NCBI GenBank assembly: GCA_951799425.1
Contig: OX637398.1
Coordinates: 21,772,270 to 21,836,269 of the forward strand
DNA length: 64,000 nucleotides
Direction: 5' to 3'
Source: Ilex aquifolium
Lineage: Eukaryota > Streptophyta > Magnoliopsida > Aquifoliales > Aquifoliaceae
Below, one piece after another: positions 11,555-24,500 of the stretch (its first letter is position 1; every line of letters starts with the position of its first letter). The position numbers were made by a program, and so were the translations under genes. Below the pieces are notes generated by a model. The model made no database searches and was not told the origin of the DNA. It saw only the letters and a list, made by a program, of their open reading frames with translations.

Positions 11555-12010
11555 GATGAGCTCTTCAGCTCAAAAAGCGAGAAATGAGCTCTACAGCTCA
11601 AGATGAGCTCTTTGGCTCATAAAATATAGGATGAGCTCTTCAGCTCATAAAATATAAGATGAGCTCTTCAGCTCATAAAGTATAAGATAAGCTCTTCAGC
11701 TTATAAAACAAAAAAGAGCTCTATAGCTCAAGATGAGCTCCTCAGCTCATAAGCAAAAGATAAGCTCTTCAGCTTATAAAGCAAAAAAGAGCTCTATAGC
11801 TCAAGATGAGCTCCTCAGCTCATAAACAAAAGATAAGCTCTTCAGCTTATAAAACAAAAAAGAGCTCTATAGCTCAAGATAGGCTCCTCAGCTCATAAGC
11901 AAAAGATAAGCTCTTCAGCTTATAAAACAAAAAAGAGCTCTATAGCTCAAGATGAGCTCCTCAGCTCATAAACAAACGATGAGCTCTTTAGCTCACAAAA
12001 CCTAAAGAGC
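11555..12010. repeat. Hairpin tandem repeat array of element C with a 73-bp higher-order unit
   Basis: The 27-bp unit seen in A and B recurs here, for example GATGAGCTCTTCAGCTCATA. A higher-order unit of 73 bp starts at 11686, 11759, 11832 and 11905. Each 73-bp unit holds three inverted-repeat cores: ATAAGCT-CTTC-AGCTTAT, GAGCT-CTAT-AGCTC and ATGAGCT-CCTC-AGCTCAT. The array lies 90 bp past the integrase end and about 150 bp past the end of opposite-strand gene 2. Confidence 0.95.
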
Positions 12011-12158
12011 TCCAACCCACGGGTACGCAAAAATTGGAACCTTGTCAAAACCAGAATTCATAGTCACAAACATTCAAAAGGAAAAAAAAAAGGATGCAAA
12101 AGTTACAAAAAGGTCTGGCAGTTCATTGAACAAAAAGAAGTACAAGAAAGAGGAACTC

Positions 12159-13230
12159 CTAGTCCTTTTTAAGTTGCTGCTTCAGCTCAGCAACCTCTCC
12201 CTTTAGGCGGGTGTTCTCCTCTTTCAGCTCGCCCCTTTCTTTTTCCTTTTCAGAAAGAAATTTGAGAAGCTTCTCGCCTGCTGAGGTAAACAAAACAGTG
12301 GCAAGAGAAGAATTAGGTGAAGGAGAACCATCCCTCCTGCGCTTCTTTGAGGACACACCTGCATCCCCTTCCTCGTCAGAATCAGAGGGAGAAGTCCAAG
12401 GAGAATTTGGAATGGAAGAAAACTCCCAAGTAGTTGCCTCAGCGCTAAGCAAATAAAGGTTTTCAGGCGTCATCAGATCTGAAAAAGGCTTGGGGTCTAC
12501 AAGTAGTAGTTGATCAATATTCATCATCTCCAGCAAATCCAGGTCAGGGGGACCTGCATAATGAAAACATAATAAGAATGGATTTTCATAGGATTCAGTC
12601 GAGATAGATCTGCCTGAACATACGTATATGAGAGAAGCTCCCCCAGGAGCGTGGAATTCTAGTCCTAGGGCAGCACTGCTCGGTAGATCTCCAAGACTTC
12701 CCGGAGGCAAAAAATAAGCGTTGGGACCACCCTTCAGGAAGTGGAGGAAGGTCAAGAACCAAAGTGGGTAAGTTGAAGTGCCTCCAACGAAAGAAGCTGA
12801 AGCAGGGGAGCTCATCTTCTTCGATCTCAAAGAAATAAAGAAACTCAGCAACAGTAGGGAATCCACCGTTGCCATATAGACGCCAGAAGAGGAAAAAGCT
12901 GACCATAGTAGCCCAACCTCGGGGCGAGAGGCGAGAAGGACACAAGCCATAGTACGCAAGGACTCGCCCAATGGAAGGATGAATGGGAAGGCGAAGGCCC
13001 ATCTCCATGGCACCCTCGAAAAAGCAAACTTCCCCTCGAGGAAGGTAGTTATAAGGCTCGTCAAAAGTCGGAACTCGTAGGGACAAATCAAGCTCAGGGA
13101 AGAATCATTTTTTGATGTCTTCCAAGTCTGAAGGCTTCATCGTTGAAGGGGTTAAGTAGCGAGAATGCCACTTCCAGTCAATTCCAAAGGAAATGCGTTC
13201 TTTGAACAGGGGAGATACAGGGGCAGCCAT
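12159..13230 (-). pseudogene. Opposite-strand accessory gene 2 of element C
   Basis: The start ATG (13230) begins MAAPVSPLFKE, matching gene 2 of A and B. The motif GEVCFFEGAMEMGLRLPIHP and VLAYYGLCPSRLSPRGW follows at about 12.94-13.05 kb. An intron-like gap ends in an acceptor near 12556. The second part has FSSIPNSPWTSPSDSDEEGD, a basic patch SSKKRRRDGS (possible nuclear signal) and a C-terminal coiled coil (LKEENTRLKGEVAELKQQL). The last exon is well kept. It ends about 150 bp from the repeat array and converges with pol. The role is unknown. Confidence 0.65.
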
Positions 13231-14491
13231 CAAGACTACAATGAGGATAGAAGGTAATCTCTAAGATTCAAGAAAAAAACTCTGAAATCTTTCGGCAATG
13301 GAGGAAGAAATCCAGGAGGTATTGAAAGCTTTAAAGAAAATCATGAGTTTTTAAGAAACCAAGAACCACACAGAAAACAGAGTCGGCGATCCTTTTGGTT
13401 TTCTAATTAATGATGGCAGTTATGGTTTTGGAAAGCAGTTGAGTAAATACAGAAAAAGATGAATCAGCACAGGGTGACCCCCCAATGCGATCAAAGTAAT
13501 GGGGAACCAGTATGAGCTCGACCCAACCTGAACGAAACTTACCTCAGATTTCTTTGGGTTGAGGTCAACCCGAATGGCTACCTAGCCTTTCCAGCACATC
13601 TTTTCGAGACCATCAATCCCAAAGAACCACATTCATATCCTGGATAAAATGGACTGGTATTTCTCAGGCTCCTCTGTCATCAAAGTTCTCATGCATGTAG
13701 CAATATGACCTCAGCAGATCTACCTTTGGAAGAACTCAAGCATCAAGTTGCTTACTCTCTTTTCCAAATCCAGCAAACCTCTCGTCACCGTGAGGAGTGC
13801 TAAGTCCGCTACCCAATGCTCCCTGGAGGGAACCAAAAGTGTGACTACCAGTGTCACATAAGATTCACATCCTAAGAAGCTCTGAAAGGCCTCCTGCTTT
13901 CAAAGGGCGAGATAGAGAAACCCTCCCCAATGGCCTCAACATTCCCCTGATATTCCTCAACCATGTCCAAAACTTAGCAAGCTAAAAGAAGCCCAGCACA
14001 ATAAACTGCAGCATAAGTTGTGGAGGCTAGCTTCAAGTTCTCAAGAAGTAAAACCTCACGGTCCCAAAAGCTCTATTAGCTCAGCAGTCCTTGGTGAAGC
14101 TGTTTGGCAAACTCAGCAGAATAGGAGATCTAAAGGTAACCTCGAAACAAAAAGGGAAGGGGAATCCAGAGCACAAAACCTCATCAGTTAAGTCTATGTT
14201 CTGGCTCTCCATTAGTCCCCATCCAAGTTTGATAAATCTTGCTCGAAAAGGAGGACTAAGGTACTCCTCCAAGCAAGGGGGGCAAGGGGAACCCAGGCAA
14301 AACAATGAAGGTAATAGTGACAATAACAGAGTAGACTGCATTGAAGAGCAGAGTAGACTGCATTGAAGGACAGAGTAGACTATAAAGAGTAGATTGTATT
14401 GAATAGCTCCAAAAACAAAAACAAAGTATGTTTAACATTTACATCAATAATTCAAAGTGTGTTCAACATTTACATCAATAACAACACAGAT
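13231..14491. other. Spacer between the two opposite-strand genes of element C
   Basis: About 1.26 kb with no convincing coding block. It should hold the gene 2 promoter and the 3' end of gene 1. The first part (13231-13450) is A-rich leader of gene 2. The rest looks like degraded C/T-rich coding-like sequence with no family I recognise. A short repeat with GAGTAGACT (14330-14390) is present. Confidence 0.5.
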
Positions 14492-17338
14492 CTACCTTAA
14501 GTTCTGGACTCCTAGGACCCTGAAGAGGCAGAGTGGGGGGGGGGGGGGGGGAAAGCCTGGTAGCTCAGCAGTAGGAGTGCTTGATGGATCAGCAAATGAA
14601 ATCTCTGGCGGGACGAAAGTTGAAGCCTCTCGCAAAGTAACAGTCGAAATCTCTGGAAGAGTCAATTGTGCAGAGACCTCGACTTCAGTTAAAGCCCTCG
14701 TTACTAGGTCAGCAGAAAAAGGGGCAGCAGCAGGAAGGTCAGTAGGCATAGGAGTCAGAGAAGCCTCAGGATTGCCCACGGTTGTAGTGGATACAGAGGT
14801 GGGAATATTCTGAGCCTGGACCTCAGCCAGTGAGGTAGGCACCTCAGAACCCGCAGGAGCAGCCTCAGAGGCAAGAGAGGCCAAGGCACCATCCTCACCT
14901 GCTGAACTAGGCACCTCTGCCTCCTTTTTAGCTAGAACCTCTACCTCCCCCTCAGCCGGAATCTCAAAGTTGAAGTCCAGATCAGGGTATGTTTCTTCGG
15001 CTATGTCCTGAAAAACGATCCACCCTTTAGCCCACTGGGTAATAAAATCATCCTTCAGCTTCGCTATCAGGTCATCCTTCTCTTTAACAGCTGCTCTCTG
15101 AACCTCAAGCTCAACTAGTGTGGCATCGTGCGCCTCTGCTAATACACTGTATTCTCTTTTCATGCTGTTATAAGAGGCCAAGGCCTCAAATTTTTCCTGG
15201 CTAGCTCTGACCCAAGCCTCGGTCTTAAGTTTGAGCTCCTCCGAGACCTTTCTGAGCTCATCTCTGCTCCTTTTCTCTTCCGCTTCAGCCTTCTCTTTCT
15301 CCACCTCCAGGCTCTTGATGGTAGAATCCTGCTTTTCCGCGTGCTCTTGAAGACTCTAGAGTAGAGCTTGGAGGTCATCATTAGCAAAGGTTAGCTCTGC
15401 GGCTTTAAGTTCAAACGCCTTGGATGCCTTGGCAGAGCTCTCCAGAGAGCGAATTCGACTCAGCAAACCCCTCACATGTATAGCCAGCTGGGGAGAGATA
15501 CGATCAGAAACAAAGAATAACGTAAAACGACAAGCATAAGGTGGAAGCTTAAGTAGAACAATAACAGATACTTACAGCTGTGGTTCCATAAATGGCTGAG
15601 TTATTGGAGCTCTCAAGAGGCATCGTGGCAGCCCTCAGAACATCAGAATCAGGAATGATGGAAGTAATGGCACCAGCTGCAAGATCAACGTTATCGAAGA
15701 AAGAGTCTTCGTTCCCATCTGCTTTAGGGAACTTCCCTTTCTCCAACTTGGAGCTCGGTTGAGATGACTAGGAGATTTTCTCAGATGGTCCAAGAGGAGG
15801 AGAGACAAACTGGAGCTGATGAATCAACCCCAAGGCCCTCTCAACCTCAGATGATGAAGGTGAGGTCTGGTCTTGCACATGAGCTCTACCAGGAGCTTGC
15901 AGAACCCCTTTGAAAGAAGGGATCTCTGTGACTTGTGGGGAGCTCAATGGGGGGAGCAAGAGCTCCAGAAGTTGAAGCAGGAGAGCTCGATGGTTTAACA
16001 AGGGCTCCTGTAGTTGAGACAGGGGAGCTGGGGGGCACTCCCGATTTCTACATTTTAGCTCGGGTAACAGGGCTGCTACCGGAACCGACCTCCGCCTTGC
16101 GTTTGCTCCCACTCCTGCCCTTCTTCAGCTGAGCTACCTTAGCCTGGAGTTCTTCGGGGGTAGGCTCCATCGAGGAAGAACCTAAAGAGTCAAAATGGGC
16201 AAGTTAAGAGGAAATAAGGGGGAAATAAAAATTTGAGGAGAACAGGGAGAGGAGAACCACTACCTGCCACTTCAGCCGTAACAACTGAAAGAGGAATAGG
16301 AGCTTCGATAGAAAGAGGAGTAGGGGATTCTATTATCACCCCTGGGGGTCTGAACCCTTGCTCTACAAAAATCCAAGGTTTGATGAGTTCAGAGTATTTT
16401 GCTGTAGCGCACTTCTCTAACCTCAGCAACACCCGTTCGTCCTCTGCAGTGAGCTCAGGGCGTTCACCTAGGAAATAATATAAACAAAGCAGAGTCAGAG
16501 AGAGCCACCAAACCCGATCACAGTTAGTTTTGGGCAAGGACTTACCTAGGTTTTCGGGGACTGACCAGGCTCTAGGGATTGTAAGAGTATCTATTTTATT
16601 TGCAGAGTTGTACTCCCATTGTGAGCCCCCTATGTAAAAGAATTGTTTTTTCCAGTACTTGTGGGAGCTCGGGAGGTCAAAAATAATTACTCTGGCCTTT
16701 GTTCGTTTGGAGATATATAAAAAGCCCTCGGAAGCAGTATGCTTGACGTTGAAAAAATACATGAGTAAGGAAATAGTGGGAACCCCAAGCTTGTGGATCT
16801 TAAAGAAAACGAGGAGACCCACGAGGACCCCCTAGAAATTAGGAGAGAGCTGAGCAGGACAGATATTGAAATGCTGAAGGACACCCTTTATAAAAGGGTG
16901 TAAAGGAAAGCGCATACCATTCTCAAAGGCAGCCACGAAGAAACAAACCTTCTTATGAACCTGGGAGACGTATGGGGTGAATTTGTCTGGACTCCAGCAT
17001 TGAACCCCTGGGGGGAAACCATAACGAGCACTAAGAACCTTCATGAGAGAAGGAGTGACCTCACTAGGGCCCACGAGCTCTACATTTCTGAAAGCAGACC
17101 CTATGCCTGGAGCCGAGATACCTACACCACTCACCTTGCTCTTGCCTTTGTCGGGGTTTTTGACCACAGGGGAGGAAGTCGAGGGAGGCTCATCAGTGTG
17201 TGCCTGAGCATCGACAGAATCGACGCCTGGGAAATTGTCAATCTCCTCACCCACAGCTTCTAAGTTAGAATCCTCTTCAATAGATCGATCTCCGAAGAGG
17301 GAAACAGTGGAAGGGGTAGCACCAGAGGAAGCAGACAT
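14492..17338 (-). pseudogene. Opposite-strand accessory gene 1 of element C
   Basis: Start at 17338, MSASSGATPSTVSLFGDRS, shared with A and B. The conserved block holds KKVCFFVAAFENGMRFPLHP and VLQHFNICPAQLSPNF (about 16.84-16.95 kb). A second block, GVPTISLLMYFFNVKH, RVIIFDLPSSHKYW and IPRAWSVPENLGKS (about 16.5-16.8 kb), follows an intron-like gap. Then comes a basic segment and a long coiled coil (about 14.98-15.3 kb, rich in Glu, Lys and Ala, with EAHDATLVELEVQRAA). The tail is acidic and Pro/Ala-rich. A run of about 18 G at 14532 lies near the end. Introns of about 70-100 bp are visible between blocks. Its order matches gene 1 in A and B. The biochemical role is unknown. Confidence 0.65.
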
Positions 17339-17804
17339 AGCTGGGCAGGTAAATGGAAGCTTAAAAGACCTATAGAGAGGAGGAATTTCAGAGAAACACT
17401 CATTGAAAACTCTAGGGTCGACACAACTATGCGCGATAATAAAGATTCTAGCGGTGGAATAGGGGTCCAAAAAGAGGGGAAGACGACACAAGGAAAGGCC
17501 TCGATTCCTAAAATAACAGAATCGGAAAGTCCAGAAATGAAGAAACCACCTCAGACTCAAGGGATCCAGAACAAAAAATAGCAGGTAGGGAGCCAAGAAC
17601 GTACCTAATCGAAGGCGAATAGCAAGCCAAAGTTCGAAGCGAGCAAGCCCCACACACCAATTTGAAGGGAGACGAGGTTCAGTAAAACCTTAAATTCGCC
17701 GGTAAATTGGGTCAGTCAGAATCTGCTAAGAAGAAGGAAGATGGAGAGCCTGATAGAAGAGAATTCGAGAGGAAGAAATGGGAGCCGTTACTGTCAATTC
17801 AAAG

Positions 17805-17814
17805 GCATTTAAAG
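17805..17814 (-). promoter_or_regulatory. TATA-like box of opposite-strand gene 1, element C
   Basis: On the minus strand it reads GCTTTAAATG, about 470 bp before the start at 17338. It matches the place of the TATA-like boxes in A (786-792) and B (37965-37975). No experiment is implied; the call rests on the conserved position in three elements. Confidence 0.5.
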
Positions 17815-17970
17815 CTGACTGTACAAAGTGGAGAACGTGCTCGGAAAACGTGGGAGTTTATGATTACCTATAACCGTCAAAAACCTGTTTGCACGCCGAC
17901 CGAGGTTGGCAAGTGGAGGTCAGCCTTAACTGAACCTCAGCTCAGCCCCTACCCAAGTTCACTTGGACTA

Positions 17971-17986
17971 AGGGCTGGGGGGCAAA
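17971..17986 (+). other. Polypurine tract of element C
   Basis: AGGGCTGGGGGGCAAA directly before the right LTR, as expected for the plus-strand primer of an LTR element. Confidence 0.8.
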
Positions 17987-18573
17987 TGATGGTACCAAAA
18001 ATTAATCCTAAGTATGAGCTCATCCCAGGGGATCAGACCGGGAGGTCAGTTCGGAGCTCCATAGCTCAGAGGGCCAGAACCTGAGCTCCCCCATGTGAAA
18101 TTATAGCCGAAATAATAAGGAAGTAGCTGGATGATAGCTGGCACCCCTGAAACAATAGCCAAGCAACATCCCGGGCGTAAAACTCTTAATTGACCAAGAT
18201 CCCCTCCTAGAATTAAGGGGAATCCCATGGATGAAGGGCAAAGATCTCGGTAGAGATCTCTTAGAGGTAGGAAAGATATTATAAATACTGTACATTGCCC
18301 CAACCAAAGGGGAGAGAGGAACCTTAGAAACTTCAAGAGAGCAATCTGTAACACCCATTGGATGAATACACATCTCAGGAGCAAGAGCCTCCGTTGCAGA
18401 GTGGACTAGCCGAGCTCATCAGCCGGTGAACCACTATATTTCCACTGTGTTACACACACCACACCTCTGATAACCAGAACATTTACCTACCAATTCATGA
18501 GCCTTGTAGCTCAGATATATTCTTAACTATTAACATCGAACTCACTGCTTATTTGCGTGAAATAACACCATCA
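17987..18573 (+). repeat. 3' LTR of element C
   Basis: 587 bp, the same length as the left copy. The GTTAT target duplication follows at 18574-18578. Confidence 0.96.
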
Positions 18574-21500
18574 GTTATAATGAATGGGCCTTCCTAGTTG
18601 GGTCCTAGCTTTCCATGAGTGGGATCCTTTCCTGCGGAGAGGAGTTTTTTGAGGACCAGATCTCCGACTTTGAAACTTATGTGCCTTACCCTCTCGTTGT
18701 AATATCTGGCTGTCTTTCTTTGATAACTCTTGATATGCTGCAAGGCCCTTTCCCTCTTTCCATCTAAGAGGTTGAGGTTGAGTAGAAGTGACTCGTCATT
18801 GTGCTCTGGTTCAGATAGCTTTGTTCTTAGAGATGGGATGCCGATCTCCACAGGAGCTACTGCCTCGATTCCGAATGCTAGGGCGAACGACGTTTCCTGA
18901 GTTGTCGATCTGGTTGTGGTCCTGTAAGCCCATAGCACTTCTAGAACGTGTTCCACCCATCTTCTTTTTAGGGCTTCAAGTTTAGTCTTTAGAGCCGCCT
19001 TTAAGGTTTGAATGGTTACTTCTGCTTGTCCATTCGATTGAGGGTGAGCGGAAGTAGAGAAATAGTTCTTTATGCCTAGCTCGACCTAGAAATTTTTGAA
19101 CTTGGGATTGTCGAACTGCTTCCCGTTGTCTGAGACGATTGCCCTAGGTATTCCAAACTTGCAGACTATGGATTTCCAAGTGAAGCTTTGAACCTTATGC
19201 TCTGTAATTGTCGCCAAGGGCTCCATCTCAACCCATTTGGTGAAGTAATCCACCCTAATAATTATGAACTTGCATTGCCCAGTGCTGGTTGGAAGAGGTC
19301 CAAGTATATCTAATCCCCACTGTTGGAATGGCCAGGGGCTAACCACCGAGGTGAGGGGCTCCGGTGGGTAGTGTGGGATGTTGGCGTGTAATTGGCAGGT
19401 CTTGCACCTTCTAACTAGCTCTGTTGTGTCTTTGAGCAGGGTGGGCTAGAAATATCCTTACCTCAGTGTTTTTCAGCCAGAGCTCGAGCTCCAATGTGAT
19501 TGCCGCAGATGCCTTCGTGAATTTTCCTTAGGATGTAGTTAGCCTCTTCGTCCCCTATACACTTCAGAAGAGGTGTGCTTGATTAAAACCGTTGTAGTAT
19601 ATTCCCTAATCTCCGCACATCACCCTCAAATGTGTATATGACTTATGTGTGAAGGGAATGTCACTCTCCCTCGGAATGATGTGGGAAATAGGGCAACGAA
19701 ATGGTGGTGGAAATGAAATGTATGAAATGGGAAACGTCCGTAATGAACAAAAGTGCTCCCCAAGCGCAAGGAGTCTTTTGAATGTCGTGTTTTACTTGGA
19801 AAAGTATTCCAAGGTCGTCTCCTCAGGGTAGGAAAGCTTAAGTGTGTGAAGGTGATTTTGGTGAACAAAAGAGAAAAGTGTAAAATCTTTTGTTTGTATT
19901 TTGGTGATTGAAGTTTGTGAATGAAAATGCAATGGAAAACAAATGTTGGCTAATCCAAAGAGGTCAATCCAATAGGAATACCAAATCAACTCAAGCCTTC
20001 CTCCAATAGAGCCTAGATGTACGATTGATTAGTGAGAAGCTCGGGACTAAAATGGAGGTGAGGATTCAAGCATACCCACTGATGATGCCTACGGTGTATC
20101 AAGAACTCACAACCATGTCCTCACCCCAACCCAGTCAAACCGAGCCATCGTACTCTGAGAGGAGGAATGGAAATGAGTTGAAGTGGCACACCCAAGAGGA
20201 GTTCTCCCTTGGATTAACCAACTTAAAATCTAGCTACTCATGAAAACAAGAAAGACATGCATAATGTAAAGGGACATAATGAAGAAATGGAACATGGAAC
20301 TTGGTTTAATGCAAGAAAATAGAAACTATGAAGAGAAATATGCAATACCCATTTTAATCTTAAAAATGAAGATAACTTGCTGCAACAATGGTGAAATCTA
20401 AAATGTAGCATTAAACTTGAAATGTACTTGAAGTAAATGACATTAAAGATAATAAATGAAGTTTACACAAGTCTTACAATAAACTACAAGAGAAAGGATG
20501 GAAGAAAATGCAAAAATCTAAGCTTTCTAACTACTATTGATCTTCTTCCTCCTTGGAGCTTTCTAAGTTTAGGTAGCCACCCCCCAAATGCTTGTTGAAA
20601 ATCTGAATATATGGTGAAGGGCCTTCCATTTTCGTCCATGAGGGTCCCTAGGGTCTGTGTGAAAGGCCTCCCATTAATAGGGGGCTGAATAGATGGGTTA
20701 GGCAGGCTAGCACAGGCTTAGCCTGCACACCCATCATCCTCTCTCTCTCTTCTCCCATGCCTTCTCTTCCAAAGTCAAGAAATTGTGTAAGGATGACATG
20801 GTTATGTGTAGAATATGTTAGGGTAGGTGTGGGAGAAGTGTAGGTGGGCCCCCCGAGAAGTTGGAGAAGACTTGCAGGCGTTCTGGGCATTTTGGGCTGT
20901 TTCAGAAGAGCGTACCGGTACGTCGAACTCCAGTAGGTAAATCGTACCGGTATGGCATACCAGTACGCTTCTGCTTCGGACTAGTTTTCGTAGAATTGTC
21001 ATAACTTTTGATCCAACTGTCCTCTTGAGCTGAAATTTTGACACAATATAGAAGATATCCAGATCTACAACTTTCATTTTTTAAACTTTTTCAGATTAAA
21101 AGTATATCATGGTCAAAATGGAGGAAAACCAAGGTACTGCCACCAAATGGTGCGGGTGCTGGTGCCTATGCTACCAAACACCGATACCTCCTTGATTTAT
21201 TTCACTTTTAAGCCTCCAAATCCTCAAGTAATGTGTCTATGCCTTCACCACACATCCACACTTAGTTGCAAGGTTCTAAAATCCATCATTTAAGCTATAA
21301 TTACCTGCAACCACAAGATTTCAACATTATTCACAACTTTGGCTAACTCTAAGTAATTAATTACAAAGTTGAGTTAAAATGCATGTAATGAGGCCATCAA
21401 ATATGCAATATTTTGTGTTCATCAAGGTGTCGAGAAGCCCCGTTTGTATAGGTTCCCTTGGAAGAGGGTAAATCTGGATGATCTGAGTCTTAATTTTGTG

Positions 21501-24500
21501 GTTTCTTTGGGATTTGCTGGTAGGGTTCCACTCTGAAGATACTCCCTGATTGGATTCATCCAAGTTGGTTGGGCCAAAATAGGGAACACTTCTTTCTCCT
21601 CGTGGCTTACTGATGGCTCAACCAGGTGCTCAACTGGAATCAACCTGTCCAAGTTTTCTTGAGAAGCTGTAGCCAACCTTGCTAAGGCGTTAGCTCGGGA
21701 GTTCTCGGTTCTGGAAACATGTATGACCCTAACCTGCACAAACTTATTTATTAGGTCTTGTACCTTCCTCATGTATAAGACCATTCTTTCTCCCTTGACT
21801 TCATAAGTCTCCTCAATTTGTTTCACCGCGAGCTGGGAGTCGCTGTAGATCACGAGCTATTCTGCCTCCATGGAATACGCCAAGTTGAGCCCTACAATGA
21901 TGGCTTTATATTTCACTTCGTTGTTTGAAGCCTTGAATCTGAATCTGAGGGCATATTTGATATCCACTCCATCGGGGGAGGTTAGAATCAACCCAGCACT
22001 TGGCGGCTCCATCTACTGAAAGCTTCCATGTGAGGAGGTTGGGTACTAGCTGGGTTGCCTCCGTGGATGCTTCTGAGGCTATAGTGAATTCTGCGATGAA
22101 ATCTACCAAAACTTGCCCTTTGATTGCGGTTCTGGGCTTGTATCTAATATCGAACTCGCTGAGCTCTATTGCCCATTTAACCAGCCTTCCTGAGGACTCT
22201 GGTTTGTACAACACATGCTTCATTGATTGGTTTGTAGGGATTTCAATGGTGTGAGCCTGAAAATAGGGTATGAGCCTTCTTGCCACCGTAACTAGAGCTA
22301 AGACCAATTTTTCCATTTTCAAATATCTCTCATCTGCCCCCCTCAAAGCTCTGCTACAATAGTAGACCGGTTGTTGAGCTCTGTCTTGTTCTTTAACTAT
22401 TGTTGTATTGGTTGAGAAATCGGAAACATCAAGATACAAGATGAGCACTTCTCCCTCTCTAGGGCTTACCAGGATTAGGGGTATGCTGAGGTAACTTTTG
22501 TGGGCTCTGAATGCTTCCTTGCACTGTGCATCCTATTGGAAAGCCTTTTTTAGGATCTGAAAGAAAGGCTAGCACTTATCGCTTGACCTGAAGACAAAGC
22601 AACTCAAGACTGTTATCTTTCACATCAGGCATTGGACTTCCCTTGTGTTTGAGGGAGGTTGCATGTCTATCTTTGCCTTTACCTTCTTTGGTTTTGCCTC
22701 TATGCTTCTGCTGTTGACTATGAAACCCAGGAATTTTCCAGCGAAGACCCCAAAGGCGCATTTGGCTGGATTGAGCTTCATTTGGTAATTCTTGAAGATT
22801 TGGAAAGATTCTTTGAGGTGTTCGATGTGGAGCTCAGCTCTTAGCGACTTTACCATCTTGTCGTCGATATATACCTCCATTGATGTCTTGATCTAATTTT
22901 GGAACATTCGGTTCACCAGACGTTGGTACGCAGCTCCAGAATTCTTCAACCCAAATATCATGACTTGGTAGTAGTATATCCTCTGCTCAGTCACGAAGGA
23001 TGTTTTCTCTTGGTCACTGGGATCTATTCTGATCTGGTTGTATCTAGAAAAAACATCCATGAAGCTGAGGAGCTCATGTCCTTCTGTGGCATCCACGATC
23101 AGGTCGATCCGACATAAGGAAAAGCTGTCCTTGGGGCACGAGCGATTCAGGTCAGTGAAGTTGATGCAGAGGTGCCACTTCCCATTTGACTTCTTGACAA
23201 GGACCACATTGGCTAACCAATTCGGATAGTCTATCTCCCTGATGGCTTTGGCGTGGAGAAGTTTAGTGACCTCATTGATTGTTTTTTGGCGTTCAGGGGC
23301 AAAACTCCTCCGCTTGTGTTTGATGGGCTTGAATGTTGGATTCACACTGAGCTTGTGCGTGATGACTGAGGGGTCTATTCCTTGCATATCCTCATGTTTT
23401 CACGTAAACATCTCCATATTTTTTCTGAGGAATTGGATAAGGAGGTCTTTGACCTCTTTGTGTAGCTTCGATCCCACATATACCACATGTCCTGGTTCCC
23501 CATCAAGTTGGACTAGTTCCAGCTCTTTCGAAGGTGTGGGTCTTGTTTCCAGCTCATCCCTCATGTCGAGCTTATCCAGCTGAATAGTCTCGACCTCTTT
23601 TCTCTTCATAGATGCCATGTAGCATTCCCGTGCTACTCCCTGGTTTCCTCGGACCACTCCATCGCCATTCTCAGTGGGAAACTTCATGACAAGATGGTAG
23701 GCAGAAAAGATGGCCCTCATGGCGTTGAGGGAAGGTCTTCCGAGCAGAACATTATATACCGAGGGGGCGTCGACCACCAGGAATCTTACGGTGGTGGTGG
23801 ACTGGCAAGGTGGATTTCCCATGTGAGAACAAGTTGTATTGACCCCAGAGGTAGCACCGTTTCCCCTGAGACTCCCAGGAGGTGAGTCTTTATTGGCTTA
23901 AGCTTGTCTCTGCCTATATCTATCTTGTTGAAGGCGGATGCGAAGATGATGTCGGTAGAGCTTCTGTTACCAATCAGAACCCGATGGATGGTTCTGTTTG
24001 CAATGAGGGCCCTCACCACCAAGGGATTATCATGGAGATGCTGGCAACCCTCTAAATCTGCGTCTAAAAAGGTGATATCCATGCTCAGCCGAGGTGCTTT
24101 GGTCACAGCCTGCACCTCTAGTACCTCTTCAGTTCTGACCTTGCGCATGTGAGACTTTCTGGCTGAGCTGGACTCCCCACCTCCAGCAAATCCTCCTGAT
24201 ATCACCCTGATCTCTCCCAGTGGTTGCTGATGTTGTGCAGGAGTTTGCTGCTGAGGTGCATGAGGAGGGTGAGCTCTATTCTGATTATCTTGCGCCACAG
24301 AATTACGAACTCAATCTCCCTCGTTAGTTGGATGTAGTCGTCAGTGAGGTGACCATGATCTCTGTGGTACTCACAGTACTTTGTTGTATTACTCTTTGTA
24401 GGATTTGTCTTCAACCGAGGTGGCCACTTTAGAAATTTTTCGTTCTGCACCTCATGAAGGACCTGGGACACTATGGCTGTGAGGGGAGTGAACTGTCGAG

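Larger units (their letters stand above)
6446..18573 (+). mobile_element. Element C: Ty3/gypsy Tat element inserted in the integrase region of element A
   Basis: Two 587-bp LTRs (6446-7032 and 17987-18573) flank it, with target duplication GTTAT at 6441-6445 and 18574-18578. The A sequence left of 6446 continues exactly at 18579, inside the integrase C-terminal region of A, so C is a clean later insertion. Its order on the plus strand is LTR, gag, protease, RT, RNase H, archaeal RNase H, integrase, repeat array, opposite-strand gene 2, opposite-strand gene 1, purine tract, LTR. The LTRs differ at about 18 of 587 sites (3.1 percent, hand count), making C the youngest element here. The LTR sequence differs from that of A and B, although pol is close. 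It is not whole: gag-pol has about five breaks, and a 144-bp copy of flanking DNA lies inside the left LTR. Confidence 0.95.
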
